Assembly (NCBI GenBank): GCA_001574975.1
Contig: KQ965811.1
Location: 27,226 to 91,225 of the forward strand
Source of the DNA: Gonapodya prolifera JEL478
Taxonomy: Eukaryota > Monoblepharomycota > Monoblepharidomycetes > Monoblepharidales > Gonapodyaceae
Length of the DNA: 64,000 nucleotides
Direction of reading: 5' to 3'
Every line of letters begins with the position of its first letter. Within the stretch, counting starts at the first letter, position 1. Below the pieces are notes generated by a model that saw only the letters and a list, made by a program, of their open reading frames with translations, made no database searches and was not told where the DNA came from. The translations under genes and the position numbers were made by a program. Shown here piece after piece: positions 61,709-64,000 of this stretch.

Positions 61709-64000
61709 ATGGTCACACCGTTGATTCTCGAGAACGAGGTCCTCCCTTTAGACGATCTCTTTATAAGGTACGTGTCACTCTTTCCACTGCTCATGCCGCC
61801 TCTTGTGCGATACCAGACCTTTCCCCAAACTAGCGACGACGAATCCGTTATCGAAGCGAGACTAACCACCAACGATACCGCCTTCTTCTCTCAGGCCGAG
61901 CGAGGTCGCCTTCGCAAAAACCTTCAAGACCTGCACACCCGCCGTGTCGCCATGTCTGCCGCCTCGGCACAGACAAAGTTCAAGGGTGACGTGTGCGCTC
62001 CGGAGCTGAAGGAATTGGATGCGTTGGTCGTGGCAAATGTGACGGAGAGTATCAAGCAAGAGAATGTGGAGGGCGAGGATGTGACGCGCCGCAACTTTGT
62101 GAAGGATAGGATGATAATTGCCGAGTCGGAGTTGGACCTGGAGTACAAAGCGGTCGGACACAGATCAGGAAGGACTTCGAGGAAAGGGTCGGTATGTAAT
62201 TCGACCTTTTTTGATGCGGGTGTTTCGGCAGATAAGGTTGCAGAACAACTAATCCGTATGACGTCAACCAACAGGACATTCTAGGGGACTTCTCTCAATC
62301 GGCAGACGCCTTCATCCACGACCAAACCCGTCAATTTGCTGCTCGAAGAGCCTCGTGGCATGTCCAAAGGCTGCTTCTTGACGCAGAGTGCGTGATTGCT
62401 TTGATCAAATGCTCGGTGCTACACTCGTTTTGACTTTGGCGATCGATAGAGCTCGATATGGTCGCTGCGTATGGGAAGGCCAAGTCGCGATATGGAATAC
62501 CAAGGACAGCAATCGGACCAATCTCGGTGCCGCGCGGATATTCAGACCGGGGTCTGCGCCAGATGTGAAACTTGATCTGTGAGAACCAATTTAGATGCCT
62601 GAGAGTAGTGCGAGAAGTTATTTAATGTCGCTCCCTGTGCGAAAGCCCCCTGACAGAGCCCTTGACGTACAATGTCACTGAACCACTTACAAACCTCATC
62701 GACCTCTTTGGCCCACTCCCCAAACCCGACGTCATGGCCCCAGTGACGTGTAATCTGCTCCTAGTCCCCACCGATCCTAAACCTGGTTCAGGGCTGGTTG
62801 TGGAGGTTGGTAGACTTGTCAACCCCGGAAAGTCGTCTTCTGGGAAGACGTCTGTGAGTTCTTAATTGGGGAGTTGCTTCTTGCGAACGCAAAACATAGA
62901 CGCAACGTCTCACCTTTAGGTACCCAAAGCTGCCCTCTTCGCGATTGGAGATCAACCGCCTTGGGCACCAGGAAGTTCGGAGACGCGCAAACCACGGACC
63001 CAGGACTCGAAGCACAGCGCTCTCATCCACGCGATCCCGATAAGTCTTCTTGATGTCAGGGGCAAAGATAAGCAGATTTGCGTTCCTGCCGTCGGACCTG
63101 GGGTGATTGAATGGTGCGTGCGACTTGTTGTGATTTAATGAGTGTGACGCGGCATAATCCCACCTTTGTTTTGCTCTCACAGGCTCACCGACTATCCCCT
63201 TCCGCCCTCTGCCATACTTCTCATCGCGGTGCTTAATCTCTCCTATACAGCTCGTGCCGAGCTGGCGCCCTTCCTCAACGCCGCCCTCGTGAGTGACGTA
63301 GAGCGCCGTGCCAACGTGCGTCTCCAGGGTGTGCCATCATTTCCACCACTGGAGCCGTTTACGAGAGTGCTGGCGGAGAATGGGATGGTTCGGGTGAAGG
63401 GGGCGCCGGGTGCAGAGGACAGTGCCCCGGGCGGGAGGTGGAGGCGAGCTTCGGCGCCGGTTGCAGGTGGAGCGGTGAGTCGGGGTGCCTTGGCTGTATG
63501 AGAAACGCTCTTGACTTTTTTCCTCAGATTTTGTCTGGAACTGCTCCACCCAGCACGGTCCCCAACGTGGCGTCCACTGCTGGTCCTCCAAGAGACCCCC
63601 GTCTGCACATTCGAACCCAAAGTCTCGGTTACCTTCCAATCGCGGCAGCCGCCTCACCCACTGTGATGGAGTGCGACCCTATGTCGCCAACCACAGATAC
63701 GGACCGCTCCCCGGACGCTGGAAGCCTCACCGAAAGGCAAGCACCGAAACCGGCACCCCAGCGAACGACAGAACAAATTATCTCCCGTGCGCACACATCC
63801 CTCAACGCAGCCCGCAAGCCCAAAAAGCCCTCGCTCGTGCAACAACACCAAGAGCAGATTGAGGCGTTGGAGGAGGGGGATGTTTATGGGAAAGTCAAGA
63901 AGCAGCGCGCCAGGCCAACTTGGTCGGGAGGAACGGGGAAATCGACTTCCCGTGCTGGGGCATACGGTCCTCCCGCAAGCGGAACCGCCGGTGTGGATTT
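61709..64000 (+). CDS. Unrecognised protein, 8 exons seen, runs off the window
   Basis: Exons 61709-61767, 61834-62191, 62275-62391, 62452-62564, 62646-62853, 62920-63113, 63183-63474 and 63528 to the edge join in phase. The product starts MVTPLILENEVLPLDDLFIR. It has a charged helical part (FSQAERGRLRKNLQDLHTRR), then YNVTEPLTNLIDLFGPLPKP, LVVEVGRLVNPGKSSSGKTS, IPISLLDVRGKDKQICVPAV and a hydrophobic segment WLTDYPLPPSAILLIAVLNL. From about residue 480 it is Ser/Pro/Ala-rich and basic. No domain is recognised and the hydrophobic segment is too short to insist on a membrane helix. The junctions between exons 3, 4 and 5 are the weakest (GTGATT and GTGAAA donors). The C-terminus lies beyond base 64000. 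Confidence 0.6.

Overview
This window is eukaryotic and looks like an early-diverging, chytrid-type fungus. Genes are intron-rich: most introns are 41-120 nt, with GTGAGN/GTAAGN donors and YAG acceptors. Exons are GC-rich. The recognisable housekeeping genes (V-ATPase c'' proteolipid, NSA2, TMEM120-like) sit among LRR-transmembrane, ankyrin and F-box families that have multiplied locally. Assignment to Chytridiomycota is an inference from gene style, not from a marker gene. No rRNA, tRNA, CRISPR array or intact transposon was recognised.

Layout. 0.6-12.6 kb is conventional single-copy sequence: a small unknown gene, vma16, a protein kinase-Sel1 fusion, a TMEM120-like membrane protein, two further membrane-protein loci and a nine-exon secreted protein. 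13.7-15.1 kb holds an old tandem repeat with a period close to 147 bp. 15.5-32.3 kb contains three paralogous LRR-transmembrane receptor-like genes, two of them cut by runs of N in the LRR array. Among them lie an intact F-box-like/ankyrin gene with two broken copies, a field of diverged repeats (22.6-24.8 kb) and decayed copies of an F-box/cysteine-rich family. 32.9-39.4 kb is a graveyard of that family. It also holds a spliced five-exon 'companion' gene (33.6-34.8 kb) placed head-to-head with one F-box copy across 70 bp. 39.5-40.7 kb is NSA2. 40.9-45.9 kb has an aldo-keto reductase (AKR) pseudogene containing a tandemly duplicated exon, then its working-looking paralogue, which needs a 4-nt micro-exon. 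46.1-47.1 kb is another broken ankyrin copy. 48.7-51.5 kb and 58.9-61.4 kb are paralogous ankyrin-coiled coil-SH3 genes. Between them lie the best-preserved F-box/cysteine-rich copy with a relic of its companion (a second head-to-head pair) and an old repeat field in which units carry TGACGTCA. The last gene runs off the right edge.

The receptor-like LRR proteins, ankyrin-SH3 scaffolds, F-box-like adaptors and kinase-Sel1 protein suggest a region rich in signalling and protein-interaction genes that evolve by duplication and decay. The most notable observations are the 4-nt micro-exon, the exon duplication, the twice-seen divergent gene pair and the nucleosome-length repeat. Exon boundaries were worked out by hand from splice signals, reading phase and protein similarity, and none has transcript support here.
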